Positions 35,950-44,760 of a DNA stretch of 64,000 nucleotides are shown one piece after another; the first letter of the stretch is position 1, and each line of letters starts with the position of its first letter. A program made the position numbers and the translations under genes. Origin of the DNA: MWEI01 sp964600235 (GTDB lineage Bacteria; Desulfobacterota; Desulfomonilia; UBA1062); the NCBI GenBank assembly GCA_964600235.1, contig CAZRIV010000014.1, positions 62,001 through 126,000 of the forward strand. The letters run 5' to 3'. The notes beneath the pieces were generated by a model, which was given only the letters and a program-made list of their open reading frames with translations, had not been told where the DNA came from and searched no databases.

Positions 35950-35967
35950 GGCTTAACCTGTTAAGCC
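35950..35967. promoter_or_regulatory. palindrome upstream of the NfnAB operon
   Basis: GGCTTAAC-CT-GTTAAGCC, 76 bases before the NfnA start, is a perfect inverted repeat that may be an operator. It does not match a regulator site I know, such as Rex. Confidence 0.3.
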
Positions 35968-36011
35968 TGCTGAAGCAACGTCTGCTTACTCTTACCTTAT
36001 GCCTCTATACG

Positions 36012-36062
36012 AAAAAAGTTGCAGGAGACTGATGTTGGTATACCAGCATCGCCTCCTGCAAC
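36012..36062 (-). terminator. rho-independent terminator of the Cache sensor gene
   Basis: GTTGCAGGAG and CTCCTGCAAC form the base of a long hairpin (36018-36062), with GATG / CATC and TGGTATACCA above. On the minus strand TTTTTT follows (36012-36017). Confidence 0.85.
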
Positions 36063-36096
36063 CCTTATGTCTGCTCACAGTTATCGGTAATTGCGG

Positions 36097-37392
36097 CTAA
36101 TCCTCATCATCAAGGCGAGCTACAGAGCCGTCACGCTTCTGAATTGACCGGTACAGTCCCCGTGCCAGGATCAAGGCGATGATAAAGAGGAGGATGAGCG
36201 ATACGAACACGACGATGATGCTCGATTTCTGCCAACGCTCAACCTTGTGCTGGATATCCTTTACCTTCTCTTCGCTCAGTTTGTGGTACTTGTCGATATC
36301 GACCATCATGCTGACCCAGCCGAATCCTTCAGGCTTACTGTACACGGATCCGTAATAGGGAATGTGCGCATAGGCGATGAATATTCTCTTATTATCGACC
36401 GTATAGGTGAACGAACCGGATTTCCCGGATGCAGCCAGCGCATGGATCTTGGGGAGGTTCTCATCCATGAAGCCCATGTTGAGGACATTCATTCCCCCGG
36501 CCCCGGTCTTTATCAACTCGTTATAGGTTTTATCGTCCATGGTTGGAACAGGCTTCTTATCCGGACCCAGGCCGCCGATAAGATACTGCGCGGGATGGGC
36601 AAGTATCGCACCGTCACGCCCCACCAGGAATGTATAGTTGACATCGTCGGGATTAACCTTAGAGAAAACCATACCCGGTTCCGTGGGCACGATATGCCCG
36701 GTGAACTCTATGATATGGGTAAAATCCAGGGCGAGTGACACCACGCCGGCAAACCCTGTGGAATCGAAGACCGGAGCTGCTATGCGGATGATTCCATTGA
36801 ACTGTTTCCCCGCCTCGAACTCCTGCTTCGTTACGTGATAGCCGACCACAGGGCCTATGTAAATCTCGCCCGGGGCAAGCTGTTTTGCCTTCTGGAAATA
36901 ATCCTCAGCCCCGAAATCGCCATTTTCAGGATTCGACATATCCTTGAGCTTATCCTTGGCAACCACTCCGTCTACGGTCACCTTCAAAGACTCTTTACCA
37001 GCCTTGTCAAGAAAGGCGATCTCTCTATAGACCGGCATGGGTATCTTCACAACGCCTACGTTGGAGGCCTGGATAACACCCCTGGTGTTGGACTTCAGAA
37101 ATGTATTGTACGACTGTTCGTCCCTGGGGAGAATAGTTGCGATCCTGATGTCCTTCTCCCGATCCGTAAGGAACTGGGCAACCGCATCAGCAACATTCTG
37201 CGCCCTGCCGGCTATAGACAGCTTCTGATTATCATCGAGAATTCGCAAGTTTGCCTGCGTTGCCTCTTCCCCTACCTTGATAACACCCTTGCTGATGATA
37301 ACGCCGGTTATGGTAAGGGGAAGCACAATGAGAATAAAAAAACTTAATGCAATACTGGCAAAACTGAAATTCTTTTTTGCTCCCTGCTCCAT
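36097..37392 (-). CDS. membrane Cache-domain sensor without an output domain
   Basis: A 431-aa protein. One span at about residues 13-33 (FFILIVLPLTITGVIISKGV) and one near 390-410 (IIVVFVSLILLFIIALILA) enclose a periplasmic region of about 350 residues with a double Cache fold (FNGIIRIAAPVFDSTGFAGV, YTFLVGRDGAILAHP). The cytoplasmic tail is only about 20 residues (KRDGSVARLDDED), so there is no kinase, HAMP, MCP or GGDEF part. It may pass its signal to a partner in the membrane, or bind a ligand for transport. It has its own terminator. Confidence 0.8.
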   Translation of the reverse strand: MEQGAKKNFSFASIALSFFILIVLPLTITGVIISKGVIKVGEEATQANLRILDDNQKLSIAGRAQNVADAVAQFLTDREKDIRIATILPRDEQSYNTFLKSNTRGVIQASNVGVVKIPMPVYREIAFLDKAGKESLKVTVDGVVAKDKLKDMSNPENGDFGAEDYFQKAKQLAPGEIYIGPVVGYHVTKQEFEAGKQFNGIIRIAAPVFDSTGFAGVVSLALDFTHIIEFTGHIVPTEPGMVFSKVNPDDVNYTFLVGRDGAILAHPAQYLIGGLGPDKKPVPTMDDKTYNELIKTGAGGMNVLNMGFMDENLPKIHALAASGKSGSFTYTVDNKRIFIAYAHIPYYGSVYSKPEGFGWVSMMVDIDKYHKLSEEKVKDIQHKVERWQKSSIIVVFVSLILLFIIALILARGLYRSIQKRDGSVARLDDED

Positions 37393-37582
37393 ATCAATCT
37401 CCTGACCGTGTTATACGCACCGAGAAGCGGCTCGACAACACTGCAACCTCACGGTTCACGCCACTGAATTCCGCCCGGGCCCTCAGGCGATCCAGACAAG
37501 TGCGACCCGCGAAATGTATAGCGTATTCAGGGGTCAAGCCTTTTATGCCTGGATTCATCCGAAGGGATCAACCTTTCACAAG

Positions 37583-37951
37583 CTAACCAACAATGATTGC
37601 CTTGAATGGATTGGCGTACAGAATGATGAGTGAAATAACCAGTGCGTAGATTGCGATTGATTCAATCATTGCGAGACCGACCATGAGGGTGAGCATGATC
37701 TTGCCCTGCGCATCAGGATTACGTCCAACAGCCTCGGTCGCACCTGACAGTGCAGTACCCATTCCTGAACCGGCGCCTGTTGCACCGATACCCATGCAGA
37801 GACCTGCTGCAATGATGGATGCGGCCACAAAAATAACTTTCGCCCAATCAACAAAAACCGGCTGCGCCTGTGCTGCGTCTGCTGCAAAAGCTATACTGGA
37901 TACGGCTAAAGTCATCATTGCAACAAATACAAAGGTCATTAATCTGCTCAT
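37583..37951 (-). CDS. atpE: ATP synthase F0 subunit c
   Basis: A 122-aa c subunit. A signal-like N-terminus (MTFVFVAMMTLAVSSIAFAA) precedes the two ring helices. Helix 1 has GIGATGAGSGMGTALSGATE and the polar loop is GRNPDA. Helix 2 carries the ion-binding glutamate in MIESIAIYALVISLIILYAN. The glutamine that marks sodium-type rings in helix 1 is a methionine here, which favours protons. No atpB or other F0 gene is adjacent. AAGGAGTGTGCG precedes the ATG. Confidence 0.93.
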   Translation of the reverse strand: MSRLMTFVFVAMMTLAVSSIAFAADAAQAQPVFVDWAKVIFVAASIIAAGLCMGIGATGAGSGMGTALSGATEAVGRNPDAQGKIMLTLMVGLAMIESIAIYALVISLIILYANPFKAIIVG

Positions 37952-37981
37952 CGCACACTCCTTAGAGTTTTTTATTCATGA

Positions 37982-38041
37982 ATTCAGACAATTATTCTGA
38001 ATCATGATTCATTTAATACACTATTGGGACTGTCTATGCAA
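37982..38041 (-). promoter_or_regulatory. atpE promoter and overlapping palindromes
   Basis: On the minus strand TTGCAT (38036-38041), a 17-base spacer and TATTAA (38013-38018) make a promoter. At the expected start point lies TGAATCATGATTCA (37998-38011, perfect palindrome), and next to it ATTCAG / CTGAAT (37982-38002). These may be operators or hairpins that regulate the leader. Confidence 0.5.
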
Positions 38042-38102
38042 GCAAAAAGTTGCACTGAATGACTGTTCGTTCATGAAAACAAGGGTGGGGATTTTGCCTG
38101 TA

Positions 38103-39650
38103 TTACCGCTCCAGGAAAGACTTCAAGTCATCCTGATTGACCCAGGCTTCATTGATGACTGATTCATAATCGATGCGCTTTGTTTTGACGGCGTCGGCGA
38201 TACTTTCTTCCACGGGAAAATATTCACTGCGCAAGGACCTCGCCTGTCCTTTTATATGATATGTCTTGTCGTCTCTGATATATTTCTGAATCCTGGGTGT
38301 TGCAAGCAGCCCCTCCCATGCCGGGATCATCTTTCTTAAGGACTTGGACCAGAGAAGCCTCTGGGAGTATGCCGCAAGCATTGAACGGGAAAAAAGACCC
38401 CGCATATAGTCGCTTGAAAGGGATGACATGAGCTGCTCAACGGAACTGAATACATCCAGCGCATTCATCCCTGCGATCACAAGGACACCCTTGTGTGCAG
38501 CACGCACGGCAGTGTCCATCATGAACATATCCTTGAGATTCGTTATGACCAGGACATCCGGGTCAAGCTTTATTACATTCTCGAAGACCTCGGCCAGGTC
38601 ACCGTCCGTATCGTGGCCGATCTCCCTCTGATTCACGTTGGAGAGTTTGTGGTGATGTATGTATTCAATGGGGTCTTCAAAGGTGATGATGTTGCAGCTC
38701 TGCGTACTGTTTATATGATTGATTAATGCCGCTATGGTTGTGTCCTTGCCCTGCCCCCTGGCACTGCTGATGAGAAGCAGACCGCGTTTGTCGAGCATCG
38801 AGGTAAGCATGGCGGGCAGGCCCAGGGAGAGTACGGACGGGATTACATCCACGAGCTTTTTTGCAGCAATCGTAATATCTCCGGCCTTCTGTAGATATAT
38901 GTTCAGGCGATATCTTCCATGCCCGGGTTTTACATAGGTAACCTCGATTTCCTTCTTAACCCTGAGCAGTTCAAGATCCTGCTCCGTGAGCATTTCCTTA
39001 AGGATCTTATCCATGACTGTTTCGGTCACGATGGGGAGGTTGCACCTCTTAAACTGACCGGCAATACGTATGGCGGGTGTCGTGCCGATGGACACATGAA
39101 GGCCGGTGCACCCTGGCTCGTCTAAAAGTTTGAGCACCGCCGAGGCATCCATGTCAAGGGCGACAAGGCTCATGACACTCCGCCTCACTTCGTTGAGGGG
39201 CAGATTCCTCAGACCGTACCCAACATTGTCGAGATGGGCCAGGATGTCATGAACCTGGGCCAGGGAGGCGACAACCGGCGTAACGTCCCTGTTGAGGAGG
39301 AACTTAATGTTCTCCACAACCCTGTAGTTGAAGGGGTCGGCAAAAGCCACGGCAGCCCTCTTGCTGTTCGCATCCAGGGGTATGGCCTTCATTTCTCTCA
39401 TACGCTCTGGCGGGAGCATCACCTGGGCGTGCTTCTTTATGGTCCATGACTTCATGTTGAGCGTCACGACACCGGTGAGGTTCTTGAGAATATCGAGCAC
39501 CTGCTCTTCATGGAGATATCCGAGACGGATGAGCATCTCACCCAGCTTCAGTTTTTCCTTCCTGGCGACTCCCAGGGCATGCCTGAGCCTGTGCTCATCA
39601 ATAAGGCCAAGTTCCACCAGAACCTCACCCATCATCTGTTTTTCAACCAT
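38103..39650 (-). CDS. GspE/PilT-type ATPase paralogue with degenerate active site
   Basis: A 515-aa protein. Residues 1-130 form an MshEN/PilB-type N-terminal domain (GEVLVELGLIDEHRLRHALG, LGEMLIRLGYLHEEQVLDIL); the rest resembles PilT and GspE. Key motifs are altered: Walker A reads SARGQGKDTT (about 295-304), with Asp303 instead of Ser/Thr. The catalytic GEMRD becomes TNLKD and the histidine box LHT becomes AGMNA. EDPIEY is kept. The protein may be a regulator or a structural partner of pili or secretion machinery rather than a motor. ATG 39650 follows AAGGAG. No other pilus gene is near. Confidence 0.8.
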   Translation of the reverse strand: MVEKQMMGEVLVELGLIDEHRLRHALGVARKEKLKLGEMLIRLGYLHEEQVLDILKNLTGVVTLNMKSWTIKKHAQVMLPPERMREMKAIPLDANSKRAAVAFADPFNYRVVENIKFLLNRDVTPVVASLAQVHDILAHLDNVGYGLRNLPLNEVRRSVMSLVALDMDASAVLKLLDEPGCTGLHVSIGTTPAIRIAGQFKRCNLPIVTETVMDKILKEMLTEQDLELLRVKKEIEVTYVKPGHGRYRLNIYLQKAGDITIAAKKLVDVIPSVLSLGLPAMLTSMLDKRGLLLISSARGQGKDTTIAALINHINSTQSCNIITFEDPIEYIHHHKLSNVNQREIGHDTDGDLAEVFENVIKLDPDVLVITNLKDMFMMDTAVRAAHKGVLVIAGMNALDVFSSVEQLMSSLSSDYMRGLFSRSMLAAYSQRLLWSKSLRKMIPAWEGLLATPRIQKYIRDDKTYHIKGQARSLRSEYFPVEESIADAVKTKRIDYESVINEAWVNQDDLKSFLER

Positions 39651-39873
39651 GGAATCTCCTTGGGGCGTCAACACAACCCCTTTTCATCAGGATTGTTTTA
39701 TCGGCTTTTATACCCGTATTCCTGAATATGGCCCCTTCGCGACTCCATACTCACCGTTAAGAAACACTTGCAATTCAGCCCGTTCGCCTGGAACATCGCA
39801 CCTTGAAAAACGAGAAGTCGCATGACTTCATCAGGGGTAGCCATACCGGTCGTATTTCAGGTATCATACCCAA

Positions 39874-40908
39874 ATGGGAACTTTGGAGGTTGCATATCTG
39901 ACCATTGCCTTGGGGCTGTTCTTCAACTTCAGCAACGGCTTCCATGATGCCTCCAATATCGTCACCACCATCATATCATCGAGGTCCATGAGCGAACGCA
40001 GCGCGCTTATCATGACAGCACTCCTCGTGCTTTTCGGATCGCTCTTCCTGGGCACCGCGGTTGCAAAGACAATCGGCCAGGGGATAGCGGGTATAGATTC
40101 CATGACCGTAAGGGGCATCATCTCCGCCATCGCGGCAGCCACGGCCTGGAATATCTTCACCTGGATGATAGGTCTCCCTTCATCCTCGTCCCATGCCATT
40201 ATCGGGGGACTCATGGGGGCGTCTCTCCAGGTTTCAGGGCCTGATTCCATTGAATGGAAAAGCGTGCTGGCCATATTCGGCGTAATCCTTATCTCACCGA
40301 TCCTCGGCTTCATCAGTGCGTTTCATCTCACCAGGATGAATTTCCGCATCTTCAGGCATGTCCACCCGGTGGTGGCTACGGGTATTCTCAAACGGCTTCA
40401 GATCTTCTCGGCAGCCATGCTCGCCATATCCCACGGCACGAACGACGCACAGAAGGCCATGGGGATCATCACCATGAGTCTGATTATCCTGCACCGGTTC
40501 GACCCTGCCGTCATGGCTCAATTCTATGATCCTGGCCCCGGCGGCGCCTTTACGGTTCCCCTCTGGGTCATCCTTTCATGTTCTTTCGCCCTGTCGGCCG
40601 GCATGCTTTCTGGTGGAAGGCGCATCATGAAGACCATGGGCACGAAGCTCTTCAAGATAAAACCCATCCACGGCTTCGGCGCCATGCTGTCCACCTCTCT
40701 GGTCGTCTTCACCTGCTCGCTGTTCGGTTTTCCGGTGAGCACAACCCACATATCATCCTCAGGCATCGTAGGCGGTGGGGCGGCGCAACGCCTGGGAATC
40801 GTGCGCTGGGGCCTGGCCAAGGACATCATCCTCACATGGCTCTTCACCATCCCGGCATCGGCCTCTCTGGCTTATCTGCTGTCTCTGGCGCTTCAGCAGG
40901 CGTTCTGA
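39874..40908 (+). CDS. inorganic phosphate permease (PiT family)
   Basis: A 344-aa membrane carrier. The PiT signature GFHDASNIVTTIISSRSMS is at residues 21-39 and its internal repeat SHGTNDAQKAMGIITMSL near 190. The transporter takes up metal-phosphate or phosphate with protons. About ten spans. Ribosome binding site weak. No PhoU-like (DUF47) gene is beside it. A strong inverted repeat lies after the stop. Confidence 0.92.
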   Translation: MGTLEVAYLTIALGLFFNFSNGFHDASNIVTTIISSRSMSERSALIMTALLVLFGSLFLGTAVAKTIGQGIAGIDSMTVRGIISAIAAATAWNIFTWMIGLPSSSSHAIIGGLMGASLQVSGPDSIEWKSVLAIFGVILISPILGFISAFHLTRMNFRIFRHVHPVVATGILKRLQIFSAAMLAISHGTNDAQKAMGIITMSLIILHRFDPAVMAQFYDPGPGGAFTVPLWVILSCSFALSAGMLSGGRRIMKTMGTKLFKIKPIHGFGAMLSTSLVVFTCSLFGFPVSTTHISSSGIVGGGAAQRLGIVRWGLAKDIILTWLFTIPASASLAYLLSLALQQAF

Positions 40909-40949
40909 AGACCCCGGCCAGACACACACTCAGAAGCACAATAAACTGG

Positions 40950-41022
40950 CCCGAACAAATGATGTAAGCTGCAGAAGACTGGCAAAAGGCACGTCTTCTG
41001 CAGCTTACATCATTTGTTCGGG
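40950..41022 (+). terminator. 30-bp perfect inverted repeat behind the phosphate permease gene
   Basis: Arms at 40950-40979 and 40993-41022 pair without mismatch over 30 bases around a 13-base loop (TGGCAAAAGGCAC). AATATTTTTT follows, so it can end transcription of the permease gene. It is much longer than a usual terminator. Confidence 0.65.
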
Positions 41023-41125
41023 AATATTTTTTCTCCCCTCACTATCGTTCTCGCCTGAATTATGCGGACATCTCTTGCTGGGATATGTACGCATCAAGCT
41101 CAACATCAAAATCTGTTTTAAACCA

Positions 41126-41347
41126 GATTTTGCATTTGAAGGTGTTTCAAATTGATCCGTACGAAGCAGTGATCTCGCCGCTTTTCGATAAATGCCTATT
41201 ATGCAGGCTGCTTGAGGCGGCGAGATCACTGCTTCGTACGGACCTGTTAAAAACAATTTTGCATGGCACGAACCTTATGCCAACGCGCTCTTGGAGTGTA
41301 TCAGGTTCATGTGTTCACTTCCAAACGCACAATCCGGGTCTAAACCT
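41126..41347 (+). repeat. dispersed hairpin element, copy 3
   Basis: Shares GATTTTGC and TTTGAAGG at the left, ACCTGTTAAAAACAATTTT after the core and GCACAATCCGGGTCTAAACC at the right. The core is a perfect 26-bp stem, 41156-41181 with 41217-41242, containing CAGTGATCTCGCCGC in place of the sequence in copy 4. The right part is more diverged than in copies 1, 2 and 4. It lies in the 40909-41410 gap before the aconitase gene, together with the 30-bp inverted repeat. Confidence 0.85.
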
Positions 41348-41410
41348 CCATCCTTGACGAACAGCCGCTGTTCCATTAGAGATAGGGGACATCGTGAACA
41401 AGGAGAAACC

Positions 41411-43330
41411 ATGGCCCGTACCTTAACCGCCAAGATCATTTCAAACCACCTTGTTGAGGCCACAGAAACGGAATACGCCCTGAGGGTCGACCAGACACTG
41501 ACCCAGGACGCCACGGGAACCATGGCATACCTCGAATTCGAGGCCATCGGGCTCGACCGGGTGAAGACCGAGCTCTCCGTGAGCTACGTCGACCACAACA
41601 CTCTGCAGACCGGGTTCGAGAATGCAGACGACCACCGATTCCTCCAGGACGTGGCAACCAGGTATGGCATCTACTTCTCCAGACCCGGCAACGGCATCTG
41701 CCACCAGGTCCACCTGGAGCGCTTCGGTATCCCCGGCAAGACACTGCTGGGTTCGGACAGCCACACCCCCACCGGAGGCGGCATCGGGATGCTGGCCATC
41801 GGGGCGGGCGGGCTTGACGTCGCCGCTGCCATGGCAGGCATGCCGTTCAACATCCCCATACCCAAAGTAACAGGCATCCATCTGACTTCAAGCCTGAAGC
41901 CCTGGGCGAGCGCCAAGGACATCATCCTCGAGGTCCTCAGGAGGCTCACGGTCAAGGGCGGCGTGGGAAGGATCATGGAGTACTACGGCCCCGGGGTGAA
42001 TAGTCTGAGCGTGCCCGAGCGCGCCACCATCACCAACATGGGCGCAGAGCTGGGCGCCACCACCTCCATCTTCCCCAGCGACGGAGTGACCCGCGCTTTC
42101 CTCAGGGCCCAGGGCCGTGAAGAGGCCTGGAGCCCTCTGGCAGCCGATGAGGGCGCCGTCTATGATACGACCATAGAGATCGACCTTGCCGCCATCGAAC
42201 CCCTTGCCGCATGCCCCCACAGCCCCGACAGCATCAAGACAATAGCCGAGCTCTCGGGGAAAAAGGTGGACCAGGTGCTCATAGGGTCGTGCACCAATTC
42301 TTCGCTGAAGGACCTCATGAGGGTGGCAGCCATACTCAAGGGCAAAAAGATCCATCCGGATGTTAGCCTGGGCATTGCGCCGGGCTCCCGGCAGGTCATG
42401 GAGATGCTTGCCGCAAACGGTTCTCTCGCGGACATCATCGCGTCAGGCGCCAGGATCCTGGAGACGGCATGCGGGCCGTGCATAGGCATGGGGCAGGCCC
42501 CGTCGAGCGGTGCCGTGTCTGTGCGGACCTTCAACCGCAACTTCAAGGGCCGCTCCGGAACTCAGGATGCCCAGGTGTATCTTGCATCGCCCGAGGTAGC
42601 AGCCGCCTGCGCGCTGAAGGGGAAATTCACAAATCCGGCTGAACTTGGGGAATACCCGGCCATAGATCTCCCGGATTCCTTCCACATAGATGATTCCATG
42701 ATCATAAAGCCTTCGGACAGACCGGACACGACAGAGGTCCGCCGGGGCCCCAACATCCGGCCCCTGCCCAAGCGGGGGCCCATGGAGGACACGCTCACCC
42801 TTTCAGTGCTCCTGAAGCTTAAGGACAACATAACCACGGACGACATCATGCCGGCGGGATCCAAGATCCTTCCGCTGCGCTCCAATATCGACGCCATATC
42901 GCGCTATGTGTTCTCCAGCATAGACAAAAACTTCGCAGACCATGCGCTGGCCTCAGGTGCAGGCTGCATCCTGGCCGGCGGCAACTACGGCCAGGGTTCT
43001 TCACGCGAACACGCGGCGCTCGCCCCCATGCACCTGGGCGTGAAGGCCGTGTTCGCGAGGTCATTCGCGCGCATCCACAGATCCAACCTCATCAACTTCG
43101 GGATCCTGCCCATGGAGATAGACGAGGAAGGCTATTCCCTTCTGGAACAGGGCTCGCAGGTAATGGTGAAGAACATCCATGCAGCGCTTGCAAAGAAATC
43201 GCCCATAGAGGTAACCGACGGCAAGACCCATAGGAACATCAACTGCACCCTGAACCTTTCCGAGCGCGAGAGCGAGATCCTCAGGGAAGGCGGGCTGCTC
43301 AACTTTATCTACAAGAAAGTACGAGGCTGA
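41411..43330 (+). CDS. aconitate hydratase
   Basis: A 639-aa aconitase of the LeuC/mitochondrial-like single-chain type. It converts citrate to isocitrate through aconitate. The [4Fe-4S] cysteines are in IGSCTNSS and ACGPCIGMG; GSDSHTPTGGGIG and GSSREHAALAP are also diagnostic. The ATG at 41411 has AAGGAG eight bases upstream; the open frame from 41291 runs through the end of repeat copy 3 and is not the start. The gltX gene follows with one base between. Confidence 0.93.
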   Translation: MARTLTAKIISNHLVEATETEYALRVDQTLTQDATGTMAYLEFEAIGLDRVKTELSVSYVDHNTLQTGFENADDHRFLQDVATRYGIYFSRPGNGICHQVHLERFGIPGKTLLGSDSHTPTGGGIGMLAIGAGGLDVAAAMAGMPFNIPIPKVTGIHLTSSLKPWASAKDIILEVLRRLTVKGGVGRIMEYYGPGVNSLSVPERATITNMGAELGATTSIFPSDGVTRAFLRAQGREEAWSPLAADEGAVYDTTIEIDLAAIEPLAACPHSPDSIKTIAELSGKKVDQVLIGSCTNSSLKDLMRVAAILKGKKIHPDVSLGIAPGSRQVMEMLAANGSLADIIASGARILETACGPCIGMGQAPSSGAVSVRTFNRNFKGRSGTQDAQVYLASPEVAAACALKGKFTNPAELGEYPAIDLPDSFHIDDSMIIKPSDRPDTTEVRRGPNIRPLPKRGPMEDTLTLSVLLKLKDNITTDDIMPAGSKILPLRSNIDAISRYVFSSIDKNFADHALASGAGCILAGGNYGQGSSREHAALAPMHLGVKAVFARSFARIHRSNLINFGILPMEIDEEGYSLLEQGSQVMVKNIHAALAKKSPIEVTDGKTHRNINCTLNLSERESEILREGGLLNFIYKKVRG

Positions 43331-43331
43331 T

Positions 43332-44729
43332 ATGTCCCAGGAAATCCGAACCCGGTTCGCACCATCCCCCACAGGCCAGCTCCATATCGGCGGTGTCAGG
43401 ACAGCCCTTTTTTCATGGCTCCATGCCAGGCACTTCGGCGGGAAGTTCATACTGAGAATCGAAGACACGGACGCAGAACGCTCCACTGATGAAAACACCA
43501 AACAGATCCTCGAGTCCATGAAGTGGCTGGGACTCGACTGGGATGAGGGCCCCATCTTCCAGTCGGACCGGCTCGATATCTACAAATCGTATATCCTGAA
43601 GCTCGTTGACGAAGGCAAGGCGTACTGGTGCGAGTGCACCCCTGATGAGCTGGAAAAGAAGCGCGCCCAGGCCCTGGCTGAAGGGAAGAAGCCCAAGTAC
43701 GACGGCACGTGCAGGACCAAGGGCCTGGGGCCCGGCCCCGGCAGGGTGGTGCGCTTCCTCATGCCCGATGTGGGTGTGACCTCATTCGACGATATGATCA
43801 AGGGCAGGATCTCCATGGAGAACGCCGAGCTGGACGACCTCATCCTGCTCCGCTCGGACAACATGCCCACCTACAACCTCACCGTGGTCATCGATGACGC
43901 CACCATGAACATGACCCATGTCATAAGGGGGGATGACCATGTGAACAACACCCCCCGCCAGGTGAAGATCTACGAGGCACTCGGGTTCGAGCTGCCCTGC
44001 TTCGCGCATGTCCCCATGATCCTGGGTCCGGACAAGACCAAGCTCTCCAAACGTCACGGCGCCACTTCGGCCATGGCGTACCAGGAGATGGGGTTCCTGC
44101 CGGAGGCCCTGGTGAACTACCTGGTGCGGCTCTCCTGGTCGCATGGGGACCAGGAGATCTTCTCCCCGGAAGAGCTCGTCAAATATTTCGACATCCACGA
44201 CGTGGGCCGGGCGGCAGCGGTATTCAATCCCGAGAAGCTCCTGTGGCTCAACCATCACTACATCAAGACAGGAGACCCCGAGAGGCTCTCGGGGCTGCTC
44301 GAGGACTTCGTTGCGAAAAAGGGTTATAAGCCCCATGAGAGAGACTATGTGAAAAACGTGGTTGTCGATGTGAGAGAGCGCACCAAGACACTTGTTGAAA
44401 TGGTCGACTTTGCCGACTTCTACTTCCGCGATACGGATCCGGACGAAGACCTCAAGAGGCAGTTCTATACCGCGGACATCGCCCCGGTGTTCAAGACGAT
44501 CAGAGAGAGGTTCGCTCAGGCGGATCCGTGGGACAAGGCAAGGCTCGAGGAGACCATGAAGGTCATCCTTGAGGAATCCAACCTGAAATTCAAGACCATC
44601 GCACAGCCCATGCGGGTGGCCCTTACCGGAAAGACCGTCTCGCCCGGCCTGTTCGAGATCATGATCACCCTTGGGAAGGCCACTGTCCTGAAGAGGCTGG
44701 AAACGGCCCTTTCATATATGAATTCGTAA
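43332..44729 (+). CDS. gltX: glutamyl-tRNA synthetase
   Basis: A 465-aa class I synthetase. HIGH-type motif PSPTGQLHIGG at residues 10-20; KLSKRHG loop near 238. The charging of tRNA-Glu, or both tRNA-Glu and tRNA-Gln if non-discriminating, cannot be told apart by eye. It is tightly coupled with the aconitase gene (stop at 43330, start at 43332) and is probably on the same mRNA. Confidence 0.95.
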   Translation: MSQEIRTRFAPSPTGQLHIGGVRTALFSWLHARHFGGKFILRIEDTDAERSTDENTKQILESMKWLGLDWDEGPIFQSDRLDIYKSYILKLVDEGKAYWCECTPDELEKKRAQALAEGKKPKYDGTCRTKGLGPGPGRVVRFLMPDVGVTSFDDMIKGRISMENAELDDLILLRSDNMPTYNLTVVIDDATMNMTHVIRGDDHVNNTPRQVKIYEALGFELPCFAHVPMILGPDKTKLSKRHGATSAMAYQEMGFLPEALVNYLVRLSWSHGDQEIFSPEELVKYFDIHDVGRAAAVFNPEKLLWLNHHYIKTGDPERLSGLLEDFVAKKGYKPHERDYVKNVVVDVRERTKTLVEMVDFADFYFRDTDPDEDLKRQFYTADIAPVFKTIRERFAQADPWDKARLEETMKVILEESNLKFKTIAQPMRVALTGKTVSPGLFEIMITLGKATVLKRLETALSYMNS

Positions 44730-44760
44730 GTCATCTTCTCATTGAGGAGGCCTTAAGACC

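Noticed and set aside
37583..37951. Sodium-driven c-ring
   Set aside because: The glutamine typical of sodium rings in helix 1 is replaced by methionine, and only Glu-Ser is kept in helix 2.
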